Source of the DNA: Phylloscopus collybita
Taxonomy: Eukaryota; Chordata; Aves; Passeriformes; Phylloscopidae
Reading direction: 5' to 3'
DNA: 64,000 nucleotides
NCBI GenBank assembly: GCA_027886175.1
Contig: JAJNNQ010000075.1
Coordinates: 57,721,001 to 57,785,000, forward strand
Under the pieces are notes generated by a model. The model was not told where the DNA came from. It saw only the letters and a list, made by a program, of their open reading frames with translations, and made no database searches. Shown piece by piece: positions 23,246 through 35,400 of the stretch (position 1 is the first letter of the stretch; each line of letters begins with the position of its first letter). The position numbers were made by a program, and so were the translations under genes.

Positions 23246-26192
23246 TGAAATCTTGAAATCAGAGAACAAAGTCTCACAAACACTCTGGAAAGAAGATATG
23301 ACCAATTAAACAAAATTTGAAAAAAACGAAAAAACTTGGCAAACGGAGTCAAGACAACCACACGTGCCGTAATGAAAAGAATGGCGGGGAAAAGAGGCAA
23401 ACATGACAAAATTATTGCAAAAGTAAATCCTAAATTCGCGGCAGAAAGATCTACAAAGAGAGAGGCGAAGAAAGTGAAGCAATGAAATATTGCAAAGAAG
23501 GAAAAAAAAACTCCGACAACAAGTAAAAACCATCCGAGTGAATGGGATGACAAGAAGTGCAGGGAAATGGACCGAAGCTTGCCACATGAATGCTCATTGA
23601 AATCGCAAGATTTCATTCCCTTTCCTGAAAGGAAAGTCTTCCTTTCAGGAAAGGGAATGAAATCTTGAAATCAGAGAACAAAGTCTCAGAAACACTCTGG
23701 AAAGAAGATATGACCAATTAAACAAAATTTGAAAAAAACGAAAAAACTTGGCAAACGGAGTCAAAATAACCAAAAGTACTCAGGATCAAAAGAATGGCGG
23801 GGAAAAGAGGAACACATGACAAAATTATTGCAAAAGTAAATCCTAAATTCGCGACAGAAAGATCTACAAAGAGAGAGGAGAATAAAGTGAAGTAATGAAA
23901 TATTGCAAAGAAGGAAAAAAAAACTCCGACAACAAGTAAAAACCATCCGAGTGAATGGGATGACAAGAAGTGCCGGGAAATGGACAGAAGCTTGCCACAT
24001 GAATGCTCATTGAAATCGCAAGATTTCATTCCCTTTCCTGAAAGGAAAGTCTTCCTTTCAGGAAAGGGAATGAAATCTTGAAATCAGAGAACAAAGTCTC
24101 ACAAACACTCTGGAAAGAAGATATGACCAATTAAACAAAATTTGAAAAAACCGAAAAAACTTGGCAAACGGAGTCAAGACAACCACACGTGCCGTAATGA
24201 AAAGAATGGCGGGGAAAAGAGGCAAACATGACAAAATGATTGCAAAAGTAAATCCTAAATTCGAGGCAGAAAGATCTACAAAGAGAGAGGAGAAGAAAGT
24301 GAAGCAATGAAATATTGCAAAGAAGGAAAAAAAAACTCCGACAACAAGTAAAAACCATCCGAGTGAATGGGATGACAAGAAGTGCAGGGAAATGGACCGA
24401 AGCTTGCCACACGAATGCTCATTGAAATCGCAAGATTTCATTCCCTTTCCTGAAAGGAAAGTCTTCCTTTCAGGAAAGGGAATGAAATCTTGAAATCAGA
24501 GAACAAAGTCTCACAAACACTCTGGAAAGAAGATATGACCAATTAAACAAAATTTGAAAAAAACGAAAAAACTTGGCAAACGGAGTCAAGACAACCACAC
24601 GTGCCGTAATGAAAAGAATGGCGGGGAAAACAGGCAAACATGACAAAATTATTGCAAAAGTAAATCCTAAATTCGCGGCAGAAAGATCTACAAAGAGAGA
24701 GGAGAAGAAAGTGAAGCAATGAAATATTGAAATAAAGGAAAAAAAAACTCCGACAACAAGTAAAAACCATCCGAGTGAATGGGATGACAAGAAGTGCAGG
24801 GAAATGGACCGAAGCTTGCCACATGAATGCTCATTGAAATCGCAAGATTTCATTCCCTTTCCTGAAAGGAAAGTCTTCCTTTCAGGAAAGGGAATGAAAT
24901 CTTGAAATCAGAGAACAAAGTCTCAGAAACACTCTGGAAAGAAGATATGACCAATTAAACAAAATTTGAAAAAAACGAAAAATCTTGGCAAACGGAGTCA
25001 AAATAACCAAAAGTACTCAGGATCAAAAGAATGGCGGGGAAAAGAGGAACACATGACAAAATTATTGCAAAAGTAAATCCTAAATTCGAGGCGGAAAGAT
25101 CTACAAAGAGAGAGGAGAAGAAATTGAAGCAATGAAATATTGCAAAGAAGGAAAAAAAAACTCCGACAACAAGTAAAAACCATCCGAGTGAATGGGATGA
25201 CAAGAAGTGCAGGGAAATGGACCGAAGCTTGCCACATGAATGCTCATTGAAATCGCAAGATTTCATTCCCTTTCCTGAAAGGAAAGTCTTCCTTTCAGGA
25301 AAGGGAATGAAATCTTGAAATCAGAGAACAAAGTCTCACAAACAGTCTGGAAAGAAGATATGACCAATTAAACAAAATTTGAAAAAAACGAAAAAACTTG
25401 GCAAACGGACTCAAAATAACCAAAAGTACTCAGGATCAAAAGAATGGCGGGCAAAAGAGGAACACATGACAAAATTATTGCAAAAGTAAATCCTAAATTC
25501 GCGGCAGAAAGATCTACAAAGAGAGAGGAGAAGAAAGTGAAGCAATGAAATATTGAAAAGAAGGAAAAAATAACGCCGACAACAAGTAAAAACCATCCGA
25601 GTGAATGGGATGACAAGAAGTGCAGGGAAATGGACCGAAGCTTGCCACACGAATGCTCATTGAAATCGCAAGATTTCATTCCCTTTCCTGAAAGGAAAGT
25701 CTTCCTTTCAGGAAAGGGAATGAAATCTTGAAATCAGAGAACAAAGTCTCACAAACACTCTGGAAAGAAGATATGACCAATGAAACAAAATTTGAAAAAA
25801 ACGAAAAAACTTGGCAAACGGAGTCAAGACAACCACACGTGCCGTAATAAAAAGAATGGCAGGGAAAAAAGGCAAACATGACAAAATTATTGCAAAAGTA
25901 AATCCGAAATTCGCGGCAGAAAGATCTACAAAGAGAGAGGAGAAGAAAGTGAAGCAATGAAATATTGCAAAGAAGGAAAAAAAACTCCGACAACAAGTAA
26001 AAACCACCCGAGTGAATGGGATGACAAGAAGTGCAGGGAAATGGACCGAAGCTTGCCACATGAATGCTCATTGAAATCGCAAGATTTCATTCCCTTTCCT
26101 GAAAGGAAAGTCTTCCTTTCAGGAAAGGGAATGAAATCTTGAAATCAGAGAACAAAGTCTCACAAACACTCTGGAAAGAAGATATGACCAAT

Positions 26193-26225
26193 TAAACAAA
26201 ATTTGAAAAAAACGAAAAAACTTGG
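26193..26225. other. A-tract module of the unit (representative copy)
   Basis: The module reads AAACAAAATTTG, then a run of seven A, CG, a run of six A, then CTTGG. The A/T tracts are centred about 8 to 9 bases apart, and the module lies 50-80 bp after the palindrome's right arm in every unit. Common variants are AAAAATCTTGG (for example at 247-256), ACCGAAAAAAC (for example 24151-24160) and AATTTTGAAA (56660-56670, 59540-59550, 62420-62430). Closely spaced A-tracts often bend DNA or disfavour nucleosomes. The spacing is shorter than one helical turn, so curvature needs calculation. Confidence 0.6.
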
Positions 26226-26238
26226 CAAACGGAGTCAA

Positions 26239-26260
26239 GACAACCACACGTGCCGTAATG
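26239..26260. other. Type I variable block with CACGTG palindrome (representative; about two thirds of units)
   Basis: This 22-bp block, between GGAGTCAA and AAAAGAATGG, is the main place where units fall into two classes. Type I reads GACAACCACACGTGCC followed by GTAATG. CACGTG is the canonical E-box core, though nothing shows a protein binds here. Subvariants are GTAATA (for example 1110-1115), GTAAAG (for example 5232-5237) and the rare CAGTAATG form seen only near 10,174 and 48,070. The downstream tail in type I units is GAGGCAAACATGAC. By subtraction about 106 of roughly 155 units are type I. Confidence 0.85.
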
Positions 26261-26901
26261 AAAAGAATGGCGGGGAAAAGAGGCAAACATGACAAAATTA
26301 TTGCAAAAGTAAATCCTAAATTCGCGGCAGAAAGATCTACAAAGAGAGAGGAGAAGAAAGTGAAGCAATGAAATATTGCAAAGAAGGAAAAAAAACTCCG
26401 ACAACAAGTAAAAACCATCCGAGTGAATGGGATGACAAGAAGTGCAAGGAAATGGACTGAAGCTTGCCACATGAATGCTCATTGAAATCGCAAGATTTCA
26501 TTCCCTTTCCTGAAAGGAAAGTCTTCCTTTCAGGAAAGGGAATGAAATCTTGAAATCAGAGAACAAAGTCTCACAAACACTCTGGAAAGAAGATATGACC
26601 AATTAAACAAAATTTGAAAAAAACGAAAAAACTTGGCAAACGGAGTCAAGACAACCACACGTGCCGTAATGAAAAGAATGGCGGGGAAAAGAGGCAAACA
26701 TGACAAAATTATTGCAAAAGTAAATCCTAAATTCGCGGCAGAAAGATCTACAAAGAGAGAGGAGAAGAAAGTGAAGCAATGAAATATTGCAAAGAAGGAA
26801 AAAAAACTCCGACAACAAGTAAAAACCATCCGAGTGAATGGGATGACAAGAAGTGCAGGGAAATGGACCGAAGCTTGCCACATGAATGCTCATTGAAATC
26901 G

Positions 26902-26958
26902 CAAGATTTCATTCCCTTTCCGGAAAGTCTTCCTTTCAGGAAAGGGAATGAAATCTTG
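26902..26958. repeat. Palindrome with 5-bp deletion in the left arm (first of ten)
   Basis: The left arm reads CCCTTTCCGGAAAGTC where other units have CCCTTTCCTGAAAGGAAAGTC, so TGAAA is lost from the left arm only. The structure is 57 bp instead of 62. The inner stem must bulge or shift, while the outer pairing stays. Copies: 26902-26958, 36790-36846, 39671-39727, 42140-42196, 44611-44667, 45843-45899, 53664-53720, 57364-57420, 60244-60300, 63124-63180. None occurs before 26.9 kb. Confidence 0.92.
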
Positions 26959-27422
26959 AAATCAGAGAACAAAGTCTCACAAACACTCTGGAAAGAAGAT
27001 ATGACCAATTAAACAAAATTTGAAAAAAACGAAAAAACTTGGCAAACGGAGTCAAGACAACCACACGTGCCGTAATAAAAAGAATGGCGGGGAAAAGAGG
27101 CAAACATGACAAAATTATTGCAAAAGTAAATCCTAAATTCGCGGCAGAAAGATCTACAAAGAGAGAGGAGAAGAAATTGAAGCAATGAAATATTGCAAAG
27201 AAGGAAAAAAAAACTCCGACAACAAGTAAAAACCATCCGAGTGAATGGGATGACAGGAAGTGCAGGGAAATGGACAGAAGCTTGCCACATGAATGCTCAT
27301 TGAAATCGCAAGATTTCATTCCCTTTCCTGAAAGGAAAGTCTTCCTTTCAGGAAAGGGAATGAAATCTTGAAATCAGAGAACAAAGTCTCACAAACACTC
27401 TGGAAAGAAGATATGACCAATT

Positions 27423-30400
27423 AAACAAAATTTGAAAAAAACGAAAAAACTTGGCAAACGGAGTCAAGACAACCACACGTGCCGTAATGAAAAGAATGGC
27501 GGGGAAAAGAGGCAAACATGACAAAATTATTGCAAAAGTAAATCCTAAATTCGCGGCAGAAAGATCTACAAAGAGAGAGGAGAAGAAAGTGAAGCAATGA
27601 AATATTGCAAAGAAGGAAAAAAAAACTCCGACAACAAGTAAAAACCATCCGAGTGAATGGGATGACAAGAAGTGCAGGGAAATGGACCGAAGCTTGCCAC
27701 ATGAATGCTCATTGAAATCGCAAGATTTCATTCCCTTTCCTGAAAGGAAAGTCTTCCTTTCAGGAAAGGGAATGAAATCTTGAAATCAGAGAACAAAGTC
27801 TCACAAACACTCTGGAAAGAAGATATGACCAATTAAACAAAATTTGAAAAAAACGAAAAAACTTGGCAAACGGAGTCAAAATAACCAAAAGTACTCAGGA
27901 TCAAAAGAATGGCGGGGAAAAGAGGAACACATGACAAAATTATTGCAAAAGTAAATCCTAAATTCGCGACAGAAAGATCTACAAAGAGAGAGGAGAATAA
28001 AGTGAAGTAATGAAATATTGCAAAGAAGGAAAAAAAAACTCCGACAACAAGTAAAAACCATCCGAGTGAATGGGATGACAAGAAGTGCCGGGAAATGGAC
28101 AGAAGCTTGCCACATGAATGCTCATTGAAATCGCAAGATTTCATTCCCTTTCCTGAAAGGAAAGTCTTCCTTTCAGGAAAGGGAATGAAATCTTGAAATC
28201 AGAGAACAAAGTCTCACAAACACTCTGGAAAGAAGATATGACCAATTAAACAAAATTTGAAAAAACCGAAAAAACTTGGCAAACGGAGTCAAGACAACCA
28301 CACGTGCCGTAATGAAAAGAATGGCGGGGAAAAGAGGCAAACATGACAAAATGATTGCAAAAGTAAATCCTAAATTCGAGGCAGAAAGATCTACAAAGAG
28401 AGAGGAGAAGAAAGTGAAGCAATGAAATATTGCAAAGAAGGAAAAAAAAACTCTGACAACAAGTAAAAACCATCCGAGTGAATGGGATGACAAGAAGTGC
28501 AGGGAAATGGACCGAAGCTTGCCACACGAATGCTCATTGAAATCGCAAGATTTCATTCCCTTTCCTGAAAGGAAAGTCTTCCTTTCAGGAAAGGGAATGA
28601 AATCTTGAAATCAGAGAACAAAGTCTCACAAACACTCTGGAAAGAAGATATGACCAATTAAACAAAATTTGAAAAAAACGAAAAAACTTGGCAAACGGAG
28701 TCAAGACAACCACACGTGCCGTAATGAAAAGAATGGCGGGGAAAAGAGGCAAACATGACAAAATTATTGCAAAAGTAAATCCTAAATTCGCGGCAGAAAG
28801 ATCTACAAAGAGAGAGGAGAAGAAATTGAAGCAATGAAATATTGCAAAGAAGGAAAAAAAAACTCCGACAACAAGTAAAAACCATCCGAGTGAATGGGAT
28901 GACAAGAAGTGCAGGGAAATGGACCGAAGCTTGCCACATGAATGCTCATTGAAATCGCAAGATTTCATTCCCTTTCCTGAAAGGAAAGTCTTCCTTTCAG
29001 GAAAGGGAATGAAATCTTGAAATCAGAGAACAAAGTCTCAGAAACACTCTGGAAAGAAGATATGACCAATTAAACAAAATTTGAAAAAAACGAAAAATCT
29101 TGGCAAACGGAGTCAAAATAACCAAAAGTACTCAGGATCAAAAGAATGGCGGGGAAAAGAGGAACACATGACAAAATTATTGCAAAAGTAAATCCTAAAT
29201 TCGAGGCGGAAAGATCTACAAAGAGAGAGGAGAAGAAATTGAAGCAATGAAATATTGCAAAGAAGGAAAAAAAAACTCCGACAACAAGTAAAAACCATCC
29301 GAGTGAATGGGATGACAAGAAGTGCAGGGAAATGGACCGAAGCTTGCCACATGAATGCTCATTGAAATCGCAAGATTTCATTCCCTTTCCTGAAAGGAAA
29401 GTCTTCCTTTCAGGAAAGGGAATGAAATCTTGAAATCAGAGAACAAAGTCTCACAAACAGTCTGGAAAGAAGATATGACCAATTAAACAAAATTTGAAAA
29501 AAACGAAAAAACTTGGCAAACGGACTCAAAATAACCAAAAGTACTCAGGATCAAAAGAATGGCGGGCAAAAGAGGAACACATGACAAAATTATTGCAAAA
29601 GTAAATCCTAAATTCGCGGCAGAAAGATCTACAAAGAGAGAGGAGAAGAAAGTGAAGCAATGAAATATTGAAAAGAAGGAAAAAATAACGCCGACAACAA
29701 GTAAAAACCATCCGAGTGAATGGGATGACAAGAAGTGCAGGGAAATGGACCGAAGCTTGCCACACGAATGCTCATTGAAATCGCAAGATTTCATTCCCTT
29801 TCCTGAAAGGAAAGTCTTCCTTTCAGGAAAGGGAATGAAATCTTGAAATCAGAGAACAAAGTCTCACAAACACTCTGGAAAGAAGATATGACCAATGAAA
29901 CAAAATTTGAAAAAAACGAAAAAACTTGGCAAACGGAGTCAAGACAACCACACGTGCCGTAATGAAAAGAATGGCGGGGAAAAGAGGCAAACATGACAAA
30001 ATTATTGCAAAAGTAAATCCTAAATTCGCGGCAGAAAGATCTACAAAGAGAGAGGAGAAGAAAGTGAAGCAATGAAATATTGCAAAGAAGGAAAAAAAAA
30101 CTCCGACAACAAGTAAAAACCATCCGAGTGAATGGGATGACAAGAAGTGCAGGGAAATGGACCGAAGCTTGCCACATGAATGCTCATTGAAATCGCAAGA
30201 TTTCATTCCCTTTCCTGAAAGGAAAGTCTTCCTTTCAGGAAAGGGAATGAAATCTTGAAATCAGAGAACAAAGTCTCACAAACACTCTGGAAAGAAGATA
30301 TGACCAATTAAACAAAATTTGAAAAAAACGAAAAAACTTGGCAAACGGAGTCAAAATAACCAAAAGTACTCAGGATCAAAAGAATGGCGGGGAAAAGAGG

Positions 30401-32438
30401 AACACATGACAAAATTATTGCAAAAGTAAATCCTAAATTCGCGACAGAAAGATCTACAAAGAGAGAGGAGAATAAAGTGAAGTAATGAAATATTGCAAAG
30501 AAGGAAAAAAAAACTCCGACAACAAGTAAAAACCATCCGAGTGAATGGGATGACAAGAAGTGCCGGGAAATGGACAGAAGCTTGCCACATGAATGCTCAT
30601 TGAAATCGCAAGATTTCATTCCCTTTCCTGAAAGGAAAGTCTTCCTTTCAGGAAAGGGAATGAAATCTTGAAATCAGAGAACAAAGTCTCACAAACACTC
30701 TGGAAAGAAGATATGACCAATTAAACAAAATTTGAAAAAACCGAAAAAACTTGGCAAACGGAGTCAAGACAACCACACGTGCCGTAATGAAAAGAATGGC
30801 GGGGAAAAGAGGCAAACATGACAAAATGATTGCAAAAGTAAATCCTAAATTCGAGGCAGAAAGATCTACAAAGAGAGAGGAGAAGAAAGTGAAGCAATGA
30901 AATATTGCAAAGAAGGAAAAAAAAACTCTGACAACAAGTAAAAACCATCCGAGTGAATGGGATGACAAGAAGTGCAGGGAAATGGACCGAAGCTTGCCAC
31001 ACGAATGCTCATTGAAATCGCAAGATTTCATTCCCTTTCCTGAAAGGAAAGTCTTCCTTTCAGGAAAGGGAATGAAATCTTGAAATCAGAGAACAAAGTC
31101 TCACAAACACTCTGGAAAGAAGATATGACCAATTAAACAAAATTTGAAAAAAACGAAAAAACTTGGCAAACGGAGTCAAGACAACCACACGTGCCGTAAT
31201 GAAAAGAATGGCGGGGAAAAGAGGCAAACATGACAAAATTATTGCAAAAGTAAATCCTAAATTCGCGGCAGAAAGATCTACAAAGAGAGAGGAGAAGAAA
31301 TTGAAGCAATGAAATATTGCAAAGAAGGAAAAAAAAACTCCGACAACAAGTAAAAACCATCCGAGTGAATGGGATGACAAGAAGTGCAGGGAAATGGACC
31401 GAAGCTTGCCACATGAATGCTCATTGAAATCGCAAGATTTCATTCCCTTTCCTGAAAGGAAAGTCTTCCTTTCAGGAAAGGGAATGAAATCTTGAAATCA
31501 GAGAACAAAGTCTCAGAAACACTCTGGAAAGAAGATATGACCAATTAAACAAAATTTGAAAAAAACGAAAAATCTTGGCAAACGGAGTCAAAATAACCAA
31601 AAGTACTCAGGATCAAAAGAATGGCGGGGAAAAGAGGAACACATGACAAAATTATTGCAAAAGTAAATCCTAAATTCGAGGCGGAAAGATCTACAAAGAG
31701 AGAGGAGAAGAAATTGAAGCAATGAAATATTGCAAAGAAGGAAAAAAAAACTCCGACAACAAGTAAAAACCATCCGAGTGAATGGGATGACAAGAAGTGC
31801 AGGGAAATGGACCGAAGCTTGCCACATGAATGCTCATTGAAATCGCAAGATTTCATTCCCTTTCCTGAAAGGAAAGTCTTCCTTTCAGGAAAGGGAATGA
31901 AATCTTGAAATCAGAGAACAAAGTCTCACAAACAGTCTGGAAAGAAGATATGACCAATTAAACAAAATTTGAAAAAAACGAAAAAACTTGGCAAACGGAC
32001 TCAAAATAACCAAAAGTACTCAGGATCAAAAGAATGGCGGGCAAAAGAGGAACACATGACAAAATTATTGCAAAAGTAAATCCTAAATTCGCGGCAGAAA
32101 GATCTACAAAGAGAGAGGAGAAGAAAGTGAAGCAATGAAATATTGAAAAGAAGGAAAAAATAACGCCGACAACAAGTAAAAACCATCCGAGTGAATGGGA
32201 TGACAAGAAGTGCAGGGAAATGGACCGAAGCTTGCCACACGAATGCTCATTGAAATCGCAAGATTTCATTCCCTTTCCTGAAAGGAAAGTCTTCCTTTCA
32301 GGAAAGGGAATGAAATCTTGAAATCAGAGAACAAAGTCTCACAAACACTCTGGAAAGAAGATATGACCAATGAAACAAAATTTGAAAAAAACGAAAAAAC
32401 TTGGCAAACGGAGTCAAGACAACCACACGTGCCGTAAT
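27423..32438 (+). repeat. Tandem duplication of a 6-unit block, 2,475 bp
   Basis: Positions 27423-29963 correspond to 29898-32438 at offset 2,475, with no difference found in the parts I compared. Shared rare markers include CTCTGAC near 28,452 and 30,927, and ACCGAAAAAAC near 28,265 and 30,740. The edges are set by CAATTAAAC against CAATGAAAC (near 27,421 and 29,896) and GTAATGAAAAG against GTAATAAAAAG (near 29,964 and 32,439). The match is slightly longer than the period, as expected for unequal crossover between misaligned copies. Confidence 0.85.
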
Positions 32439-35400
32439 AAAAAGAATGGCAGGGAAAAAAGGCAAACATGACAAAATTATTGCAAAAGTAAATCCGAAAT
32501 TCGCGGCAGAAAGATCTACAAAGAGAGAGGAGAAGAAAGTGAAGCAATGAAATATTGCAAAGAAGGAAAAAAAACTCCGACAACAAGTAAAAACCACCCG
32601 AGTGAATGGGATGACAAGAAGTGCAGGGAAATGGACCGAAGCTTGCCACATGAATGCTCATTGAAATCGCAAGATTTCATTCCCTTTCCTGAAAGGAAAG
32701 TCTTCCTTTCAGGAAAGGGAATGAAATCTTGAAATCAGAGAACAAAGTCTCACAAACACTCTGGAAAGAAGATATGACCAATTAAACAAAATTTGAAAAA
32801 AACGAAAAAACTTGGCAAACGGAGTCAAGACAACCACACGTGCCGTAATGAAAAGAATGGCGGGGAAAAGAGGCAAACATGACAAAATTATTGCAAAAGT
32901 AAATCCTAAATTCGCGGCAGAAAGATCTACAAAGAGAGAGGAGAAGAAATTGAAGCAATGAAATATTGCAAAGAAGGAAAAAAAAACTCCGACAACAAGT
33001 AAAAACCATCCGAGTGAATGGGATGACAGGAAGTGCAGGGAAATGGACAGAAGCTTGCCACATGAATGCTCATTGAAATCGCAAGATTTCATTCCCTTTC
33101 CTGAAAGGAAAGTCTTCCTTTCAGGAAAGGGAATGAAATCTTGAAATCAGAGAACAAAGTCTCACAAACACTCTGGAAAGAAGATATGACCAATTAAACA
33201 AAATTTGAAAAAAACGAAAAAACTTGGCAAACGGAGTCAAGACAACCACACGTGCCGTAATGAAAAGAATGGCGGGGAAAAGAGGCAAACATGACAAAAT
33301 TATTGCAAAAGTAAATCCTAAATTCGCGGCAGAAAGATCTACAAAGAGAGAGGAGAAGAAAGTGAAGCAATGAAATATTGCAAAGAAGGAAAAAAAAACT
33401 CCGACAACAAGTAAAAACCATCCGAGTGAATGGGATGACAAGAAGTGCAGGGAAATGGACCGAAGCTTGCCACATGAATGCTCATTGAAATCGCAAGATT
33501 TCATTCCCTTTCCTGAAAGGAAAGTCTTCCTTTCAGGAAAGGGAATGAAATCTTGAAATCAGAGAACAAAGTCTCACAAACACTCTGGAAAGAAGATATG
33601 ACCAATTAAACAAAATTTGAAAAAAACGAAAAAACTTGGCAAACGGAGTCAAAATAACCAAAAGTACTCAGGATCAAAAGAATGGCGGGGAAAAGAGGAA
33701 CACATGACAAAATTATTGCAAAAGTAAATCCTAAATTCGCGGCAGAACGATCTACAAAGAGAGAGGAGAATAAAGTGAAGTAATGAAATATTGCAAAGAA
33801 GGAAAAAAAAACTCCGACAACAAGTAAAAACCATCCGAGTGAATGGGATGACAAGAAGTGCCGGGAAATGGACAGAAGCTTGCCACATGAATGCTCATTG
33901 AAATCGCAAGATTTCATTCCCTTTCCTGAAAGGAAAGTCTTCCTTTCAGGAAAGGGAATGAAATCTTGAAATCAGAGAACAAAGTCTCACAAACACTCTG
34001 GAAAGAAGATATGACCAATTAAACAAAATTTGAAAAAACCGAAAAAACTTGGCAAACGGAGTCAAGACAACCACACGTGCCGTAATGAAAAGAATGGCGG
34101 GGAAAAGAGGCAAACATGACAAAATGATTGCAAAAGTAAATCCTAAATTCGAGGCAGAAAGATCTACAAAGAGAGAGGAGAAGAAAGTGAAGTAATGAAA
34201 TATTGCAAAGAAGGAAAAAAAAACTCCGACAACAAGTAAAAACCATCCGAGTGAATGGGATGACAAGAAGTGCAGGGAAATGGACCGAAGCTTGCCACAC
34301 GAATGCTCATTGAAATCGCAAGATTTCATTCCCTTTCCTGAAAGGAAAGTCTTCCTTTCAGGAAAGGGAATGAAATCTTGAAATCAGAGAACAAAGTCTC
34401 ACAAACACTCTGGAAAGAAGATATGACCAATTAAACAAAATTTGAAAAAAACGAAAAAACTTGGCAAACGGAGTCAAGACAACCACACGTGCCGTAATGA
34501 AAAGAATGGCGGGGAAAACAGGCAAACATGACAAAATTATTGCAAAAGTAAATCCTAAATTCGCGGCAGAAAGATCTACAAAGAGAGAGGAGAAGAAAGT
34601 GAAGCAATGAAATATTGAAATAAAGGAAAAAAAAACTCCGACAACAAGTAAAAACCATCCGAGTGAATGGGATGACAAGAAGTGCAGGGAAATGGACCGA
34701 AGCTTGCCACATGAATGCTCATTGAAATCGCAAGATTTCATTCCCTTTCCTGAAAGGAAAGTCTTCCTTTCAGGAAAGGGAATGAAATCTTGAAATCAGA
34801 GAACAAAGTCTCAGAAACACTCTGGAAAGAAGATATGACCAATTAAACAAAATTTGAAAAAAACGAAAAATCTTGGCAAACGGAGTCAAAATAACCAAAA
34901 GTACTCAGGATCAAAAGAATGGCGGGGAAAAGAGGAACACATGACAAAATTATTGCAAAAGTAAATCCTAAATTCGAGGCGGAAAGATCTACAAAGAGAG
35001 AGGAGAAGAAATTGAAGCAATGAAATATTGCAAAGAAGGAAAAAAAAACTCCGACAACAAGTAAAAACCATCCGAGTGAATGGGATGACAAGAAGTGCAG
35101 GGAAATGGACCGAAGCTTGCCACATGAATGCTCATTGAAATCGCAAGATTTCATTCCCTTTCCTGAAAGGAAAGTCTTCCTTTCAGGAAAGGGAATGAAA
35201 TCTTGAAATCAGAGAACAAAGTCTCACAAACAGTCTGGAAAGAAGATATGACCAATTAAACAAAATTTGAAAAAAACGAAAAAACTTGGCAAACGGACTC
35301 AAAATAACCAAAAGTACTCAGGATCAAAAGAATGGCGGGCAAAAGAGGAACACATGACAAAATTATTGCAAAAGTAAATCCTAAATTCGCGGCAGAAAGA

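Larger units (their letters stand above)
26113..26519 (+). repeat. Representative satellite unit (type I), drawn as one element between two AGTC junctions
   Basis: This unit serves as a map for all others. With one flanking AGTC the period is 411 bp. Order of parts: palindrome right arm 26113-26141; a purine-rich linker; an A-tract module at 26193-26225; the type I variable block 26239-26260 with CACGTG at 26247-26252; a core with TTCGCGGC at 26321-26328 and AGATCT at 26333-26338; a 20-base all-purine run at 26341-26360; a purine run ending in eight A at 26380-26395; AAGCTT at 26460-26465; and the palindrome left arm 26491-26519. Hand count for one 411-bp period: A 183, C 68, G 88, T 72. I count 10 CpG where about 14.6 are expected, so CpG is only mildly depleted. 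This copy carries ACTGAAGC where most units have ACCGAAGC, and CAAGG where most have CAGGG. Confidence 0.9.
20761..27422 (+). repeat. Patchwork stretch with a 10-unit repeat distance of 4,122 bp
   Basis: Positions 20833-21939 correspond to 24955-26061 at offset 4,122, with several substitutions. Part of the stretch, about 23,233-26,960, also corresponds to 33,121-36,848 at offset 9,888 (24 units). It includes the hybrid unit at 21,706-21,760, the inverted palindrome loop at 23,223 and the first 5-bp-deleted palindrome at 26,902. Confidence 0.75.

Noticed and set aside
26321..26337. CENP-B box
   Set aside because: TTCG at 26321-26324 has A at the right distance, but the CGGG half is missing. 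The reverse-orientation candidate before AAGCTT (CGAA with T at the right spacing in ACCGAAG units) lacks the CCCG half.
26748..27012. Small plus-strand frames of 61-77 codons beginning MKYCKEGKK
   Set aside because: They appear only in units with a certain A-run length and read through the palindrome. They have no conserved end and no recognisable domain.
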